Source of the DNA: Modestobacter versicolor
GTDB taxonomy: Bacteria; Actinomycetota; Actinomycetes; Mycobacteriales; Geodermatophilaceae
DNA: 64,000 bases
Assembly (NCBI RefSeq): GCF_014195485.1
Contig: NZ_JACIBU010000001.1
Span: forward strand, 2,480,001 to 2,544,000
Reading direction: 5' to 3'
Positions 1-8,324 of the stretch are shown here, piece after piece; the stretch's first letter is position 1; each line of letters begins with the position of its first letter. The notes beneath the pieces were generated by a model. The model saw only the letters and a program-made list of their open reading frames with translations, searched no databases and was not told the DNA's origin. The position numbers and the translations under genes are program-made.

Positions 1-465
1 CCGCTCCAGCTCCCGGGTCGCCGGTGGTTCGGTGGTCAGCTGGTGCGGGACGTCGAGCAGCTCGGCCGCCTCGACAAGCACGTCGTCGTAGGCGGCGAGC
101 AGGCCGCGGCGGCGGGCCATCGGCATCCCGCCGGGCACCATCGACAGCTCGCGGGTGAGCCGGCGCAGGTCGGTGGCGACCTGCTCGAGCGGGCGGCGGG
201 GGCGCACGACGGCCGGCCGGGCGGGCTGGGCCCCGGGGACGCGCCGGCCGGCCGGGTGGTGCCCGGCGGCCGGACGACGGCGGGCCGGGGGGCGCAGCGG
301 TGCGGGCTGCGGCGGCGCAGGGGGCAGGGACTGCTCGGCGGGCCGGCGGCGGGCCGGCCGGAGCCCGCCGGTGAACCAGCGGAAGAACAGCAGGGCTGCG
401 GTCACCAGGGCGGCAGACATCACGACGACGGCGGCGATGCGCAGCAGCGACGTCCCGACTTCCAC
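1..465 (-). CDS. Partial membrane-anchored hypothetical protein (C-terminus beyond window)
   Basis: The reverse strand is open from a GTG at 465 to the window edge, 155 codons with no stop, preceded by GGAGGG nine bases upstream. The protein starts MEVGTSLLRIAAVVV and has one hydrophobic segment at about residues 8-27, then a long Arg/Pro/Ala-rich linker at about 35-95. A more ordered helical stretch follows (EQVATDLRRLTRELSMVP, then MARRRGLLAAYDDVLVEAAELL). One N-terminal membrane anchor with a cytoplasmic tail is the likely topology. I do not recognise the family, and the gene is cut by the window, so no function is proposed. Small conserved actinobacterial membrane proteins with this layout are common. 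The strand and frame call rests on the ribosome site and the membrane segment. Confidence 0.7.
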   Translation of the reverse strand, partial: MEVGTSLLRIAAVVVMSAALVTAALLFFRWFTGGLRPARRRPAEQSLPPAPPQPAPLRPPARRRPAAGHHPAGRRVPGAQPARPAVVRPRRPLEQVATDLRRLTRELSMVPGGMPMARRRGLLAAYDDVLVEAAELLDVPHQLTTEPPATRELER

Positions 466-526
466 GGAGACCGACCCTCCCGAGGGCACGTGACTGACGT
501 TACGTCTGTCGACCCCTGGTGACAAC

Positions 527-538
527 GTGAGCGCTCAC
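527..538. promoter_or_regulatory. 12-bp palindrome, LacI-type operator candidate
   Basis: GTGAGCGCTCAC is a perfect 12-bp palindrome in the gap between the MFS stop and the start of the leftmost gene. Its core GAGCGCTC is the usual centre of LacI/GalR-family operators in actinobacteria. It lies about 60 bp upstream of the partial gene at 1-465. No LacI regulator is visible in the window, so this is a motif-only call. Confidence 0.3.
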
Positions 539-548
539 AGCGACCGGC

Positions 549-1931
549 TCAACGGGCCCGGTCGCGCGCCACCTGCTCGCCTGGTACCTCGCCGTCGGCC
601 TGCTCGGCGAGCCCGGCCGCCCGCTCCGGCGGCTGGGCCGGAGCCACGTGCAGGTGCGCGCTGGGCGGGGAGACGTGCAGCTCCAGCCGCACCCGCCGGC
701 CGCGGGCGAGCAGCGCACCGGCGACGACGGCGGCCGCCACGCACACCAGCCCACCGGCGATGAAGCCCCAGCGGGCGCCCAGGTGCTCGGACACCCAGCC
801 GATCAGCGGCGCGCCCACCGGCGTCCCGCCCATGAAGCACATGAAGTAGAGCGCGAGGATCCGGCCGCGCACCTGCGGGTCGACGCCGAGCTGGACGAAG
901 CTGTTGCAGGCCACGCTGAACACCAGCGCGGCGGCACCCGTCGGCACCAGCAGCACGGCGAACGACGTCTCGGTCGGCATCAGCCCCGCCACCACCAGCA
1001 GCGCGCCGAAGACGCCGGAGGAGACGACCAGGAACCGCTGCAGCGGCCGGGTGCTGCGCCGGGTGGACAGCAGCGCCCCGGACAGCGACCCGACGGCGTA
1101 GCAGGTGGAGAGGAAGCCGAAGGCGGTCGCGCCCAGCCCGTACTCCTCGCGGGCCATCAGGGCGATGGTGATCTGGGTGTTGAAGCCGAAGGTGCCCGCC
1201 ACGAACGCCAGCCCCATGGCCAGCATCAGGTCGGGGTGCCGGCGGGTGTAGCCCAGCGCCTCGCGGAGCTGCCCGCGGGACCGGGCCGCGGGTGGGCTCC
1301 GGCGCAGCTCGCTGCCCCGCATCGCCAGCAGCGCGGTGATGGTGACCGCGAAGCTCGCCGCGTTGACCAGGAAGGCCGGCGCGGTGTCGCCGCCGGAGAC
1401 GCCGATGAGCGAGCCGGCCAGCGCCGGCCCGACCAGCCGGGCGCCGTTGAAGACCGTGGAGTTCAGGCTGACCGCGTTGGCCAGCCGGTCGGGGCCGACC
1501 ATCTCCGAGACGAACGACTGGCGCACCGGCATGTCCAGCGAGGACGCCACCCCGAGCGCGGCGGCGAGCAGGTAGACGTGCCAGAGCGCGATGGCGTCGC
1601 TGGCCACCAGCAGGCCGAGCCCCAGCGCCAGCGCACCCATGACCGCCTGGGTGATCGTCAGCACCCGGCGCTTGTCGTAGCGGTCGGCGAGCACCCCGCC
1701 GTAGAAGCTGAACAGCAGCGTGGGGGCGAACTGCAGCGCGGTCGTGATGCCGAGCGCGACGCCGCTGCCGCCGGACAGCTGCAGGACCAGCCAGTCCTGG
1801 CCGATCCGCTGCATCCACGTGCCGGTCAGGCTGACCAGGTTCGCCGAGGCGTACAGCCGGAAGTTGCGGACCCGCAGGGCCGCGAACATCCCCGCCCGTC
1901 CCGGTGCGGCTGCCTCAGGCGTGGAGGTCAC
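549..1931 (-). CDS. MFS transporter (MFS_3/EntS-like efflux family)
   Basis: A 460-residue major facilitator permease with about 12 hydrophobic segments. The N-terminus (FAALRVRNFRLYASANLVS...GTWMQRIGQDWLVLQL) is typical of the MFS_3 family of efflux proteins. The loop GGVLADRYDKRRVL is the conserved cytoplasmic motif A between TM2 and TM3. The chosen start is the GTG at 1931, because that codon overlaps the stop of the upstream marR gene (GTGA); a longer reading would run inside marR. The C-terminal 45 residues after the last membrane span are hydrophilic. A MarR repressor translationally coupled to an exporter suggests drug- or metabolite-inducible efflux, but the substrate cannot be told from sequence. 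Rv0876c-type MFS genes lie in the syntenic mycobacterial region, though the MFS at 5327 is the closer positional match. Confidence 0.88.
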   Translation of the reverse strand: MTSTPEAAAPGRAGMFAALRVRNFRLYASANLVSLTGTWMQRIGQDWLVLQLSGGSGVALGITTALQFAPTLLFSFYGGVLADRYDKRRVLTITQAVMGALALGLGLLVASDAIALWHVYLLAAALGVASSLDMPVRQSFVSEMVGPDRLANAVSLNSTVFNGARLVGPALAGSLIGVSGGDTAPAFLVNAASFAVTITALLAMRGSELRRSPPAARSRGQLREALGYTRRHPDLMLAMGLAFVAGTFGFNTQITIALMAREEYGLGATAFGFLSTCYAVGSLSGALLSTRRSTRPLQRFLVVSSGVFGALLVVAGLMPTETSFAVLLVPTGAAALVFSVACNSFVQLGVDPQVRGRILALYFMCFMGGTPVGAPLIGWVSEHLGARWGFIAGGLVCVAAAVVAGALLARGRRVRLELHVSPPSAHLHVAPAQPPERAAGLAEQADGEVPGEQVARDRAR

Positions 1932-2362
1932 CCACTGGCGAGCTTGTCCATGATCACCGCGGCCTCGCGCAGCACCGCGCGCTCCTCGGCGGTCAGCTCC
2001 TGCAGCTGGCCGGACAGCCACGCCTCGCGGGCGCGGACCTCCTCGGTGAGCAGCTCCTCGGCGGCGGCGGTGAGGTCGATGACCACCTGCCGGCCGTCGG
2101 TGGGGTGCGGGGTACGGGTGACCAGGCCCTTGGCCTCCAGCGCGACGACCACCCGGGTCATCGACGGGGGCTGCACCCGCTCGTGCGTGGCCAGCTCACC
2201 CGGGCTCATCGCGCCGTGCCGTTTGAGGGTGGACAGCGCCGCCAGGTGGGTGAGCGTCACCGAGGTGTCGACCCGCTGGTTGCGCAGCCGGCGGGAGAAC
2301 CGCATGACGGCGAGCCGCAGGTCATGGGCGAGCGCCGCGGTGTCCAGCGTCGTCCGTGCCAC
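1928..2362 (-). CDS. MarR-family transcriptional regulator
   Basis: About 144 residues, normal for MarR. The winged-helix core is visible: TLTHLAALSTLKRHGAMSPGELATHERV, then PPSMTRVVVALEAKGLVTR for the recognition helix and TPHPTDGRQVVIDLT for the wing, with a dimerisation helix at the C-terminus. Four codons at the 5' end read GTG GTG GTC GTG. I chose the fourth (2362) because a TAGGGT hexamer ends seven bases before it, the spacing of a leaderless transcript; starts at 2371 or 2368 are alternatives. It overlaps the downstream MFS start by four bases, so the pair is one operon, and it likely represses that exporter. From memory the gene corresponds in position to Rv0880. Confidence 0.9.
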   Translation of the reverse strand: MARTTLDTAALAHDLRLAVMRFSRRLRNQRVDTSVTLTHLAALSTLKRHGAMSPGELATHERVQPPSMTRVVVALEAKGLVTRTPHPTDGRQVVIDLTAAAEELLTEEVRAREAWLSGQLQELTAEERAVLREAAVIMDKLASG

Positions 2363-2369
2363 GACCACC

Positions 2370-2400
2370 ACCCTAACGGAAGAAAGAAAGCATGCCTAAG
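2370..2400 (-). promoter_or_regulatory. marR promoter and partial inverted repeat
   Basis: Read on the minus strand, CTTAGGCATGCTTTCTTTC precedes the TAGGGT -10 candidate (2375-2370). CTTAGG around the GCATGC centre gives an imperfect dyad that could be the MarR autoregulatory operator. The left half-site is clear and the right half is degenerate. Confidence 0.3.
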
Positions 2401-2408
2401 TACTCCGG

Positions 2409-2449
2409 CCCCCTGCAGGGTCCCGAGCCTGCGAGGGACGGGGGGTCCT
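2409..2449. terminator. Hairpin of the GAGCSTGCGA-loop family
   Basis: An intergenic hairpin 3' of the NCS2 permease. TCCC (2421-2424) and GGGA (2435-2438) enclose the ten-base loop GAGCCTGCGA, flanked by C-rich and G-rich arms. The same loop recurs in hairpins at 47351-47396 and 51537-51564. Its position after a stop codon fits a terminator. Confidence 0.55.
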
Positions 2450-2452
2450 TCG

Positions 2453-3991
2453 TCAGATCAGCTGCTGGATCGGGTCCAGGGCGAAGTAGACGACGAAGAC
2501 GGCGGCGACGACCCACATGAGCGGGTGCACGTCGCGGCGGCGGCCCACCGCGACCCGCAGCAGCACGAAGCTGACCACGCCGGCACCGATGCCGTTGGTG
2601 ATCGAGTAGGTGAAGGGCATCAGCGCGATGGTGAGGAAGGCCGGGATGACCAGCGACATGTCGTCCCAGGCGAGGTCGCGGATCTGGCTGATCAGCATCG
2701 CCCCGACGATCACCAGCACCGGCGCGGCCGCCTCGGAGGGCACGACCTGCACCAGCGGGGTGAAGAAGGCGGCGACCAGGAAGAACAGGCCGGTGACCAC
2801 GCTGGCCAGACCCGTACGGGCACCGTCACCCACGCCGGCGGCGCTCTCGATGTAGGTGGTGTTCGAGGAGATGCTCGACGCGCCACCGGCGGCGGCGGCG
2901 AGCGAGTCGACCAGCAGGACCGGCTGGGAGCGGGGCAGGTTGCGGTCCTCGTCGAGCAGGTCGCCCTCCGCGCCGACGGCGGTGACCGTGCCGACGGTGT
3001 CGAAGAAGTCGGCGATCATGATCGAGAAGACGATCAGGACGGCGGCGATGATGCCGATCCGCTCGAACCCGCCGAACAGCGAGAAGTCGCCGATCAGCGA
3101 CAGGTCCGGCGTGCCGAACCAGTCGTCGGGCCAGGACGGCACCTGCAGCGCCCAGCCCCGCGGGTTGGCCTCGCTGCCGTCGGCGCCGGTGCGCGGCCCG
3201 ACCTCGGCGATCGCCTCCACCACGATCGCGAAGAGCGTGGTGGCGACGATGCCGATGAGCAGCGCCCCACGCACCCGGCGGACCACCAGCACGCTGGTCA
3301 GCAGCAGACCGACCACGAAGGTCAGCATCGGCCAGCCGGCCAGCGCGCCGCCCACGCCGAAGCTGATCAGCGGCGCCCCGGGCCGGATGATCCCGGCGTC
3401 GGCCAGCCCGATGATGGTGAGGAAGAAGCCGATGCCCACGGCGATCGAGATCTTCAGCTGCGCCGGGATGGCGGCGAAGACGGCCCGCCGGAACCCGGTG
3501 AGCACCAGCAGGGTGATCAGCAGGCCCTCGAGCACGACCAGGCCCATGATCTCCGGCCAGGACAGCTGGGTCGCGGCGTAGACGGCGACGATCGCGTTGA
3601 TGCCCAGGCCGGTCGCCAGCGCGAAGGGGTACCGCCCGACGATGCCCATCGCGATGGTCAGCACGCCGGCCACGAAGGCGGTGACCGCGGCGACCGAGGC
3701 AAACGGCAGCGTGTTCCCGTTGACGTCCGCGCCGGACAGGATGATCGGGTTGAGCACCACGATGTAGGCCATCGTGAAGAAGGTGGTCAGCCCGCCGCGG
3801 ACCTCCCGGCCGAACGTCGAGCGGCGCTCGGTGACCTCGAAGTAGCGGTCCACGCCGTTCTTCGGCCGCACCTTCGGGCCCGGGCTGCGCCGGGGCGACG
3901 TCGCGGCGGTGGCCGCGCCCCCCGCCGTCCCCACCGCGGTGCTGCCGGTGCCCTTCGCGGGCGTGCGGGCGGGACGGGACTTGTCGGGCAT
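2453..3991 (-). CDS. NCS2-family nucleobase permease (AzgA-like)
   Basis: A 512-residue polytopic permease of the nucleobase:cation symporter-2/AzgA type, expected to import adenine, guanine or hypoxanthine. Diagnostic stretches are RGGLTTFFTMAYIVVLNP at the first membrane span, DFFDTVGTVTAVG in the middle, and the conserved SSNTTYIESAAGVGDGARTG loop that carries substrate-binding residues in this family. The start is the ATG at 3991 (MPDKSRPARTPAK); upstream codons to 4090 are open but Gly/Pro-rich and non-conserved in character. A Lys/Arg/Ala-rich cytoplasmic tail of about 50 residues precedes the first span. It is divergent from the DUF2530 gene. Purine specificity is a family-level inference. 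Confidence 0.88.
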   Translation of the reverse strand: MPDKSRPARTPAKGTGSTAVGTAGGAATAATSPRRSPGPKVRPKNGVDRYFEVTERRSTFGREVRGGLTTFFTMAYIVVLNPIILSGADVNGNTLPFASVAAVTAFVAGVLTIAMGIVGRYPFALATGLGINAIVAVYAATQLSWPEIMGLVVLEGLLITLLVLTGFRRAVFAAIPAQLKISIAVGIGFFLTIIGLADAGIIRPGAPLISFGVGGALAGWPMLTFVVGLLLTSVLVVRRVRGALLIGIVATTLFAIVVEAIAEVGPRTGADGSEANPRGWALQVPSWPDDWFGTPDLSLIGDFSLFGGFERIGIIAAVLIVFSIMIADFFDTVGTVTAVGAEGDLLDEDRNLPRSQPVLLVDSLAAAAGGASSISSNTTYIESAAGVGDGARTGLASVVTGLFFLVAAFFTPLVQVVPSEAAAPVLVIVGAMLISQIRDLAWDDMSLVIPAFLTIALMPFTYSITNGIGAGVVSFVLLRVAVGRRRDVHPLMWVVAAVFVVYFALDPIQQLI

Positions 3992-4154
3992 GGAGGGACC
4001 CCCGGGGACGGCGACCGGCGCGACCCCGCCGGGTCGGCTTCCCGGCGGACCGCCCGGTGCAGGTGGCAACGAGCGGCGACAGCGTGCCACACCAGCCGGG
4101 CACGCCGGGCCGACCGGCGTCCCGACCAGCGGTGCAGCCGCCTATGGTCTGACC

Positions 4155-4373
4155 GTGCCCGCGCCCACCCGGCCCTCGCCGCCGCCCCTGCGAGTCGACA
4201 CCGCCCGGGTGGTCCTGGTCGGGATCGCGGTGTGGGCGGTCGCCCTCGTGGTGCTGCTCGTGCTGGGCGACCGGGTCGACCGGGTGTGGACCTGGACCTG
4301 CGTCGCCGCGATCGTGCTCGCCGTCCTCGGCCTGGCGCTCATGCGCTGGCAGGGGCAGCTCCGCCGCGACTGA
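4155..4373 (+). CDS. DUF2530-like small membrane protein
   Basis: A 72-residue protein with two hydrophobic helices (VVLVGIAVWAVALVVLLVL and TCVAAIVLAVLGLALM) and a basic C-terminus MRWQGQLRRD, matching the DUF2530 layout. The GTG start at 4155 follows a TATGGT hexamer (4143-4148) by exactly six bases, so the transcript is probably leaderless. No function is known for the family. In mycobacteria a protein of this kind (Rv0879c, from memory) sits beside a MarR gene, as here. Topology predicts both termini in the cytoplasm. Confidence 0.72.
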   Translation: MPAPTRPSPPPLRVDTARVVLVGIAVWAVALVVLLVLGDRVDRVWTWTCVAAIVLAVLGLALMRWQGQLRRD

Positions 4374-4421
4374 GCCACCGGGGCCCGACCGGGTCAGGGC
4401 ACGGCCTGGGCGGCCACCGGC

Positions 4422-5231
4422 TCAGATGACGTCGAAGTCCGCGGTGTCGTATCGCGCCGTCCGGGTGACCTCGGCGGGGTCGCCGTCGGTGCGCTCCAGG
4501 GTCGCCTGGCTGTGCGCGCCGCAGCCGTAGTCCGCGGCCACCACGTGCCCGTCGGCGGGCGAGTAGCCGTTCGCGCACGCACCCAGGGACAGCCGCAGCG
4601 AGCCGGCCAGCGGCAGGTAGAAGCCGCAGGTCGCGCACGGACCGGGCGCGTGCCGGGCCATCGCCGACCGCGGGCCGAAGTCGCCCTCGCGCCACCGCTC
4701 GGCGGCCTCGTGCCGGCCCTCCACCGACAGCACCCGCTCGCGGCCGATGCCGATCTCCTCGGCGACCACCCGGCCGGCCGGGTCCTCGGCGGAGTCGTCG
4801 TCGGCCAGGTAGCTGGGCACCAGCCGGGGGTCGTCCTCGGTCGAGGGCAGCACGTCGCCGACCGTCAGGTCGCCGGGGCGCAGCCGCTCGTGCCACGGCA
4901 CCCAGGCCGGGGCGAGCAGCGCGGCGTCACCGGGCAGCAGCACGACCTCGTCGAGGGTGACGGCGTCGTCGCCGGGCACCCGGGCCAGCGTCACCGCCCA
5001 GTGCCAGCCCACGTAACCGGGCAGCGCCGCCGCGAAGGAGTGGGTGACCACGGTGCCCAGCGAGGGGTCGCCGTCGGAGGCCAGCACCTCGGCGGTCACG
5101 CCCAGGTGGTCACCGACGACGGCGGCGTCACCGGCGGTCTCGACCGCCGCCGCGCGGGCCTGCTCGACCGCGGCAGCCAGCACGTCGTCCGGGGAGGAGC
5201 CATGGGCAGCGGAGAACGCGGAGTCGGACAC
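4422..5231 (-). CDS. DUF3027 domain protein
   Basis: A 269-residue soluble protein of the actinobacterial DUF3027 family. The C-terminal third carries a likely metal site, GPCATCGFYLPLAGSLRLSLGACANGY followed by YGCGAHSQAT, with four or five Cys and one His. Conserved stretches GYVGWHWAVTLARVPG and PAWVPWHERLRPGDLTVGD lie in the middle. The start is the GTG at 5231; a GACAAT hexamer ends six bases before it, so this gene may also be leaderless. From memory it corresponds to Rv0883c in the mycobacterial block. The biochemical role is unknown; the Cys/His cluster suggests a structural zinc. Confidence 0.82.
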   Translation of the reverse strand: MSDSAFSAAHGSSPDDVLAAAVEQARAAAVETAGDAAVVGDHLGVTAEVLASDGDPSLGTVVTHSFAAALPGYVGWHWAVTLARVPGDDAVTLDEVVLLPGDAALLAPAWVPWHERLRPGDLTVGDVLPSTEDDPRLVPSYLADDDSAEDPAGRVVAEEIGIGRERVLSVEGRHEAAERWREGDFGPRSAMARHAPGPCATCGFYLPLAGSLRLSLGACANGYSPADGHVVAADYGCGAHSQATLERTDGDPAEVTRTARYDTADFDVI

Positions 5232-5326
5232 GCCCCCATTGTCGCGGATGCCACCAAGAGACGGCCCGGCGCGCCCCCGGGGTGCTGGCCGACCGCGTCC
5301 TCAGGCAGCTGCGGCACCATGGGCGG

Positions 5327-6901
5327 GTGCCCGACTCCCCCGCTCCGCGCGCCCGACGGCGCCGTCGGTCCGGCGGGGCACCCGACCCGGGGCCGGAGAC
5401 CACCCCGCTGGGCGTCCGCCGCCAGCAGACCCGGCCGCTGCCGGTCGCCGGCCGGCTCGCGGACGCCACCCCGACCGACCCGGGGCACCCCGCGCCACCG
5501 CCCGGGCCGGCCGCCACCGGGCCGTCCGCCCCCGGGCTGGGGGCCACCGGGCCGTCCCCCTCCGGGCTGGGGGCACGGCCGCCGCGGGTCACCGTCACCC
5601 GGGTCGCCGCCTCGCGGACCCGCGAGCTCAGCGGGGCCGCGGTCCGCCGGGTCCGGGCGTACGGCCGGGCCGACGGTGCCGCGGACAGCGGGCTGACCGG
5701 CCTGTTCTGGGTCAACGCGCTGCACATGGCCGGCGACGCGATGATCGCCGTCTCACTGGCCGGCACCCTCTTCTTCGCCGCGGCCTCCGACGCGCAGCGC
5801 GGCAACGTGGCCCTCTACCTGCTGGTCACCATGGCGCCGTTCGCGCTGGTCGCCCCGGTGATCGGCCCGGCGCTGGACCGGCTGCAGCGCGGTCGCCGCT
5901 GGGCGCTGGCCGGCAGCCTGGCCGGGCGGGCCGCGCTCGCCGTGCTGATGGCCGCCCACCACGACGACCTGGCGCTCTACCCGGCGGCGCTGGGCGTGCT
6001 GGTGCTCAGCAAGGCCTTCAACGTGCTCCGCGCCGCGGTGGTCCCGCGGGTGCTGCCGCCGGCGCTGTCGCTGACCTCGGCGAACGCCCGGATGTCGGTG
6101 TTCGGGCTGGCGGCCGGGGGTGTGCTCGGCGCGCTCGGCGCGGGCATCGCCGCGCTGCTCGGGTTCGGCTGGGAGCTCGGGGCGACCGCGGCGGTCTTCG
6201 CGGTCGCCGCCGTCCTCGCCGTCCGGCTGCCCGGGCACGTCGACGTCCCGGGCGAGGAGGAGCCGGCCGACGTGCTGCGCACCGCCCCGCTGACCGTGCC
6301 CGGCCGGCGCAACGCGACGACGCCGCACGTGGTGACGGCGCTGCGGGCGACCGCCGCGCTGCGCGGGCTGAGCGGCTTCCTGACGATCTTCTCCGCGTTC
6401 CTGGTGCAGGCCACGGTGGACGGCGGCTGGGAGGCGACCGTCGCGCTCGGCGGGATCGCCGCGGCCGCCGGTGCCGGCAGCTTCCTGGGCACCGGCATCG
6501 GCGCGCGGCTGCACACCACCAGCCCCGACCGGGTGGTGCTCGCCGCCGCCGGCACGGCCGCCGCGATCACCGTGGTGGCCGCCTTCTGGTTCAGCCTCTG
6601 GACGACGGCGCTGGTCGCCGGGGTCGCCGCCGTCGCCAACGCGCTGGGCAAGGCCGCGCTGGACGCGATCATCCAGCGCGAGGTGCCCGACAGCCTGCGG
6701 GCCTCGGCCTTCGCGCGCTCGGAGACCTGGCTGCAGCTGGCCTGGGTGCTCGGCGGCGCGCTGGCCATCGCCCTGCCGACCACCGGCTGGCTCGGCTTCA
6801 CCGTGGCCGCGGCGCTGCTCGTGCTCGCCGTCGGCCTCACCCTCTGGAGCCTGCGCAGCCGCCGGGGCACGCGCACCGTCGATCGGGAGGCACGGACGTG
6901 A
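5327..6901 (+). CDS. MFS transporter with Pro-rich N-terminal tail (Rv0876c-like)
   Basis: A 524-residue transporter with about 12 hydrophobic segments starting near residue 125 (LFWVNALHMAGDAMIAVSLAGTLFF). The first 110 residues are a Pro/Gly/Arg-rich cytoplasmic tail, including two near-identical 30-bp DNA repeats. Start choice: the GTG at 5327 follows CACCAT by six bases, the leaderless spacing also seen at neighbouring genes; GTG/ATG codons upstream lack this. The stop overlaps the next gene (GTGA at 6898-6901), so the transporter and the DUF2771 lipoprotein are translationally coupled. That pair is conserved in mycobacteria (Rv0876c/Rv0875c, from memory). The substrate is unknown. Confidence 0.82.
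   Translation: MPDSPAPRARRRRRSGGAPDPGPETTPLGVRRQQTRPLPVAGRLADATPTDPGHPAPPPGPAATGPSAPGLGATGPSPSGLGARPPRVTVTRVAASRTRELSGAAVRRVRAYGRADGAADSGLTGLFWVNALHMAGDAMIAVSLAGTLFFAAASDAQRGNVALYLLVTMAPFALVAPVIGPALDRLQRGRRWALAGSLAGRAALAVLMAAHHDDLALYPAALGVLVLSKAFNVLRAAVVPRVLPPALSLTSANARMSVFGLAAGGVLGALGAGIAALLGFGWELGATAAVFAVAAVLAVRLPGHVDVPGEEEPADVLRTAPLTVPGRRNATTPHVVTALRATAALRGLSGFLTIFSAFLVQATVDGGWEATVALGGIAAAAGAGSFLGTGIGARLHTTSPDRVVLAAAGTAAAITVVAAFWFSLWTTALVAGVAAVANALGKAALDAIIQREVPDSLRASAFARSETWLQLAWVLGGALAIALPTTGWLGFTVAAALLVLAVGLTLWSLRSRRGTRTVDREART
5513..5572 (+). repeat. Two 30-bp tandem repeats inside the MFS N-terminal tail
   Basis: Copies at 5513-5542 and 5543-5572 differ at only a few bases. They encode two ATGPS.(P/S)GLG-type decapeptides in the disordered tail. 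This is probably slippage-prone low-complexity coding sequence. Confidence 0.8.
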
Positions 6902-7425
6902 CCGCGGCAGGACGGGCATCGACCGGGGTGGCACTGCTCGCCGGGCTGGGGGTGCTGGCCGGCTGCGGCGAGCCGGCGTCCGGCACCGGCGACGGCGACG
7001 GCGGGTCGACGGTCCCGACGCTGACCGTGCAGGCCGGCGGCGACGAGATCAGCGCCGACCCCACGCAGTACTGCCTGGACGGCGACGGCCAGCGGTACCA
7101 GACCGCGCCGCCGATCCTCGAGGTCGCGCCGGACACCACCATCGAGCTGACGGTGTCCGACGCGGTCGCCGAGGCCGGCTGGAGCGTGCAGGTCTTCGAC
7201 GAGGAGCTGCAGGAGATCCTCGGCGAGGTCGACGTCCCCGCGGGCGAGGCGACGTTCAGCGAGATCACGACGTCCGACGTCGTGCCGCCGACCTTCTACC
7301 TCGTCGTGGTGGAGGCCTCCGACCCCGACGCCTGCAGCGGCCTGTCCGGGGCCTGGCCGGTCGGCTTCATCCGCGCGAGCGTCGGCGGGCCGGAGACCGG
7401 CCCGAGCGGGTCGCCCACCGGCTGA
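6898..7425 (+). CDS. DUF2771-like lipoprotein
   Basis: A 175-residue exported protein. The N-terminus has a hydrophobic signal followed by the lipobox LAGC (GLGVLAGCGEPASG), so it should be lipidated and anchored outside the membrane. The mature part begins with a Gly/Asp/Ser linker and forms one compact domain with paired cysteines (QYCLDG and DPDACSGL). The GTG at 6898 has GGAGG seven bases upstream and overlaps the MFS stop. The MFS-lipoprotein pairing is conserved across actinobacteria, which suggests the two act together, perhaps with the lipoprotein assisting the transporter outside the membrane. That role is an inference. Confidence 0.75.
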   Translation: MTAAGRASTGVALLAGLGVLAGCGEPASGTGDGDGGSTVPTLTVQAGGDEISADPTQYCLDGDGQRYQTAPPILEVAPDTTIELTVSDAVAEAGWSVQVFDEELQEILGEVDVPAGEATFSEITTSDVVPPTFYLVVVEASDPDACSGLSGAWPVGFIRASVGGPETGPSGSPTG

Positions 7426-7428
7426 GCG

Positions 7429-7812
7429 TCAGCCCTCCAGGTCGGTGGCGACGGCGCGCAGCACCGAGCCGACCTTGCGGGCCATCGCCTTGTCCGGGTG
7501 CCGGCCGTGCCGCAGCCCCTCGGAGACGCCGTCCAGCAGCTTGATCAGGTCCTCGATGATCGGCACCAGGTCGTCGGGCTTCTTGCGGGTGGCCGCGACG
7601 ACGGAGGGCAGCGGGTCGAGCACCTGCACCTGCAGGGCCTGGTCACCGCGGCGGCCGGCGACGATGCCGAACTCGACGCGCTGACCGGGCTTCAGCTCCT
7701 CGGTGCCGGCCGGCAGCGCGTCCTTGTGCACGAAGACGTCCAATCCGCCCTCGCGGGCCAGGAAACCGAAGCCCTTCTCCGGGTTGAACCACTTCACCTT
7801 GCCGCTGGGCAC
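7429..7812 (-). CDS. Cold-shock domain protein with C-terminal helical extension (CspB-like)
   Basis: A 127-residue protein. Residues 1-66 are a cold-shock domain with RNP1 ([10 protein letters not shown]) and RNP2 ([10 protein letters not shown]). It differs from the canonical 66-residue CspA at 32736 by about 60 extra residues ([21 protein letters not shown]...[20 protein letters not shown]) that look alpha-helical. This long form matches mycobacterial CspB (Rv0871, from memory), which lies in the same syntenic block. It is predicted to bind single-stranded RNA or DNA. The start is a GTG at 7812. The stop lies only three bases from the convergent lipoprotein stop. Confidence 0.9.
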   Translation of the reverse strand: MPSGKVKWFNPEKGFGFLAREGGLDVFVHKDALPAGTEELKPGQRVEFGIVAGRRGDQALQVQVLDPLPSVVAATRKKPDDLVPIIEDLIKLLDGVSEGLRHGRHPDKAMARKVGSVLRAVATDLEG

Positions 7813-7955
7813 GTCGATCCCTCAGTCAGTCGTCCTGACCCCGGCCGTCGTGGACGGGGGTGCGCCGACCGGCTGACCGGCCGCGCTCCCGCCAGGTTAG
7901 ACGGCGCGTCGCGGCTGCCGCCGCCGCTTTCCGGGCCGCCCCTACGCTGTCGCCC

Positions 7956-8324
7956 GTGTCGTCGTCCGCGGCTCCGCCGCCCCCGCCACGGCACCCCGAC
8001 TACCGCTTCAGCCTGGCCAACGAGCGCACCCTGCTGGCCTGGCTGCGCACCGCGCTGGCCCTGGTCGCGGGCGGGGTGGCGATGACCCAGTTCGTGCCCG
8101 AGCTCGGCGTGCCCGCGGGCGGGCCGGTCGTCTCCGTCGGCCTGCTGCTGGGCGGGCTGGGCACCGCCCTGGCCGGGTACCGCCGCTACGTCCGCAACGA
8201 GGCGGCGATCGCCGCGGACGAGCCGCTGCCGGCCGGCCCCCTCGCCGGCTGGGTCACCGGGCTGGTCGCGGTCGTGGTGGTCGCGCTGCTGGTGCTGGTG
8301 GTCGTGGAGGTCGTCCGCGGGTGA
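7956..8324 (+). CDS. DUF202/YidH-family membrane protein, first of a pair
   Basis: A 122-residue protein with three predicted membrane helices. The DUF202 signature is clear: FSLANERTLLAWLRTALALVAGGVAM. A short Pro-rich tail precedes it. The GTG at 7956 follows TACGCT (7943-7948) by seven bases, suggesting a leaderless transcript. The stop overlaps the next start (GTGA at 8321-8324). DUF202 proteins have no established biochemical role; E. coli YidH/YidG also occur as a tandem pair, as here. Confidence 0.85.
   Translation: MSSSAAPPPPPRHPDYRFSLANERTLLAWLRTALALVAGGVAMTQFVPELGVPAGGPVVSVGLLLGGLGTALAGYRRYVRNEAAIAADEPLPAGPLAGWVTGLVAVVVVALLVLVVVEVVRG

Noticed and set aside
1904..4429. 841-codon plus-strand ORF over marR and the NCS2 permease
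   Set aside because: Asp/His/Gln-rich repetitive translation; both genes on the minus strand have clear families.
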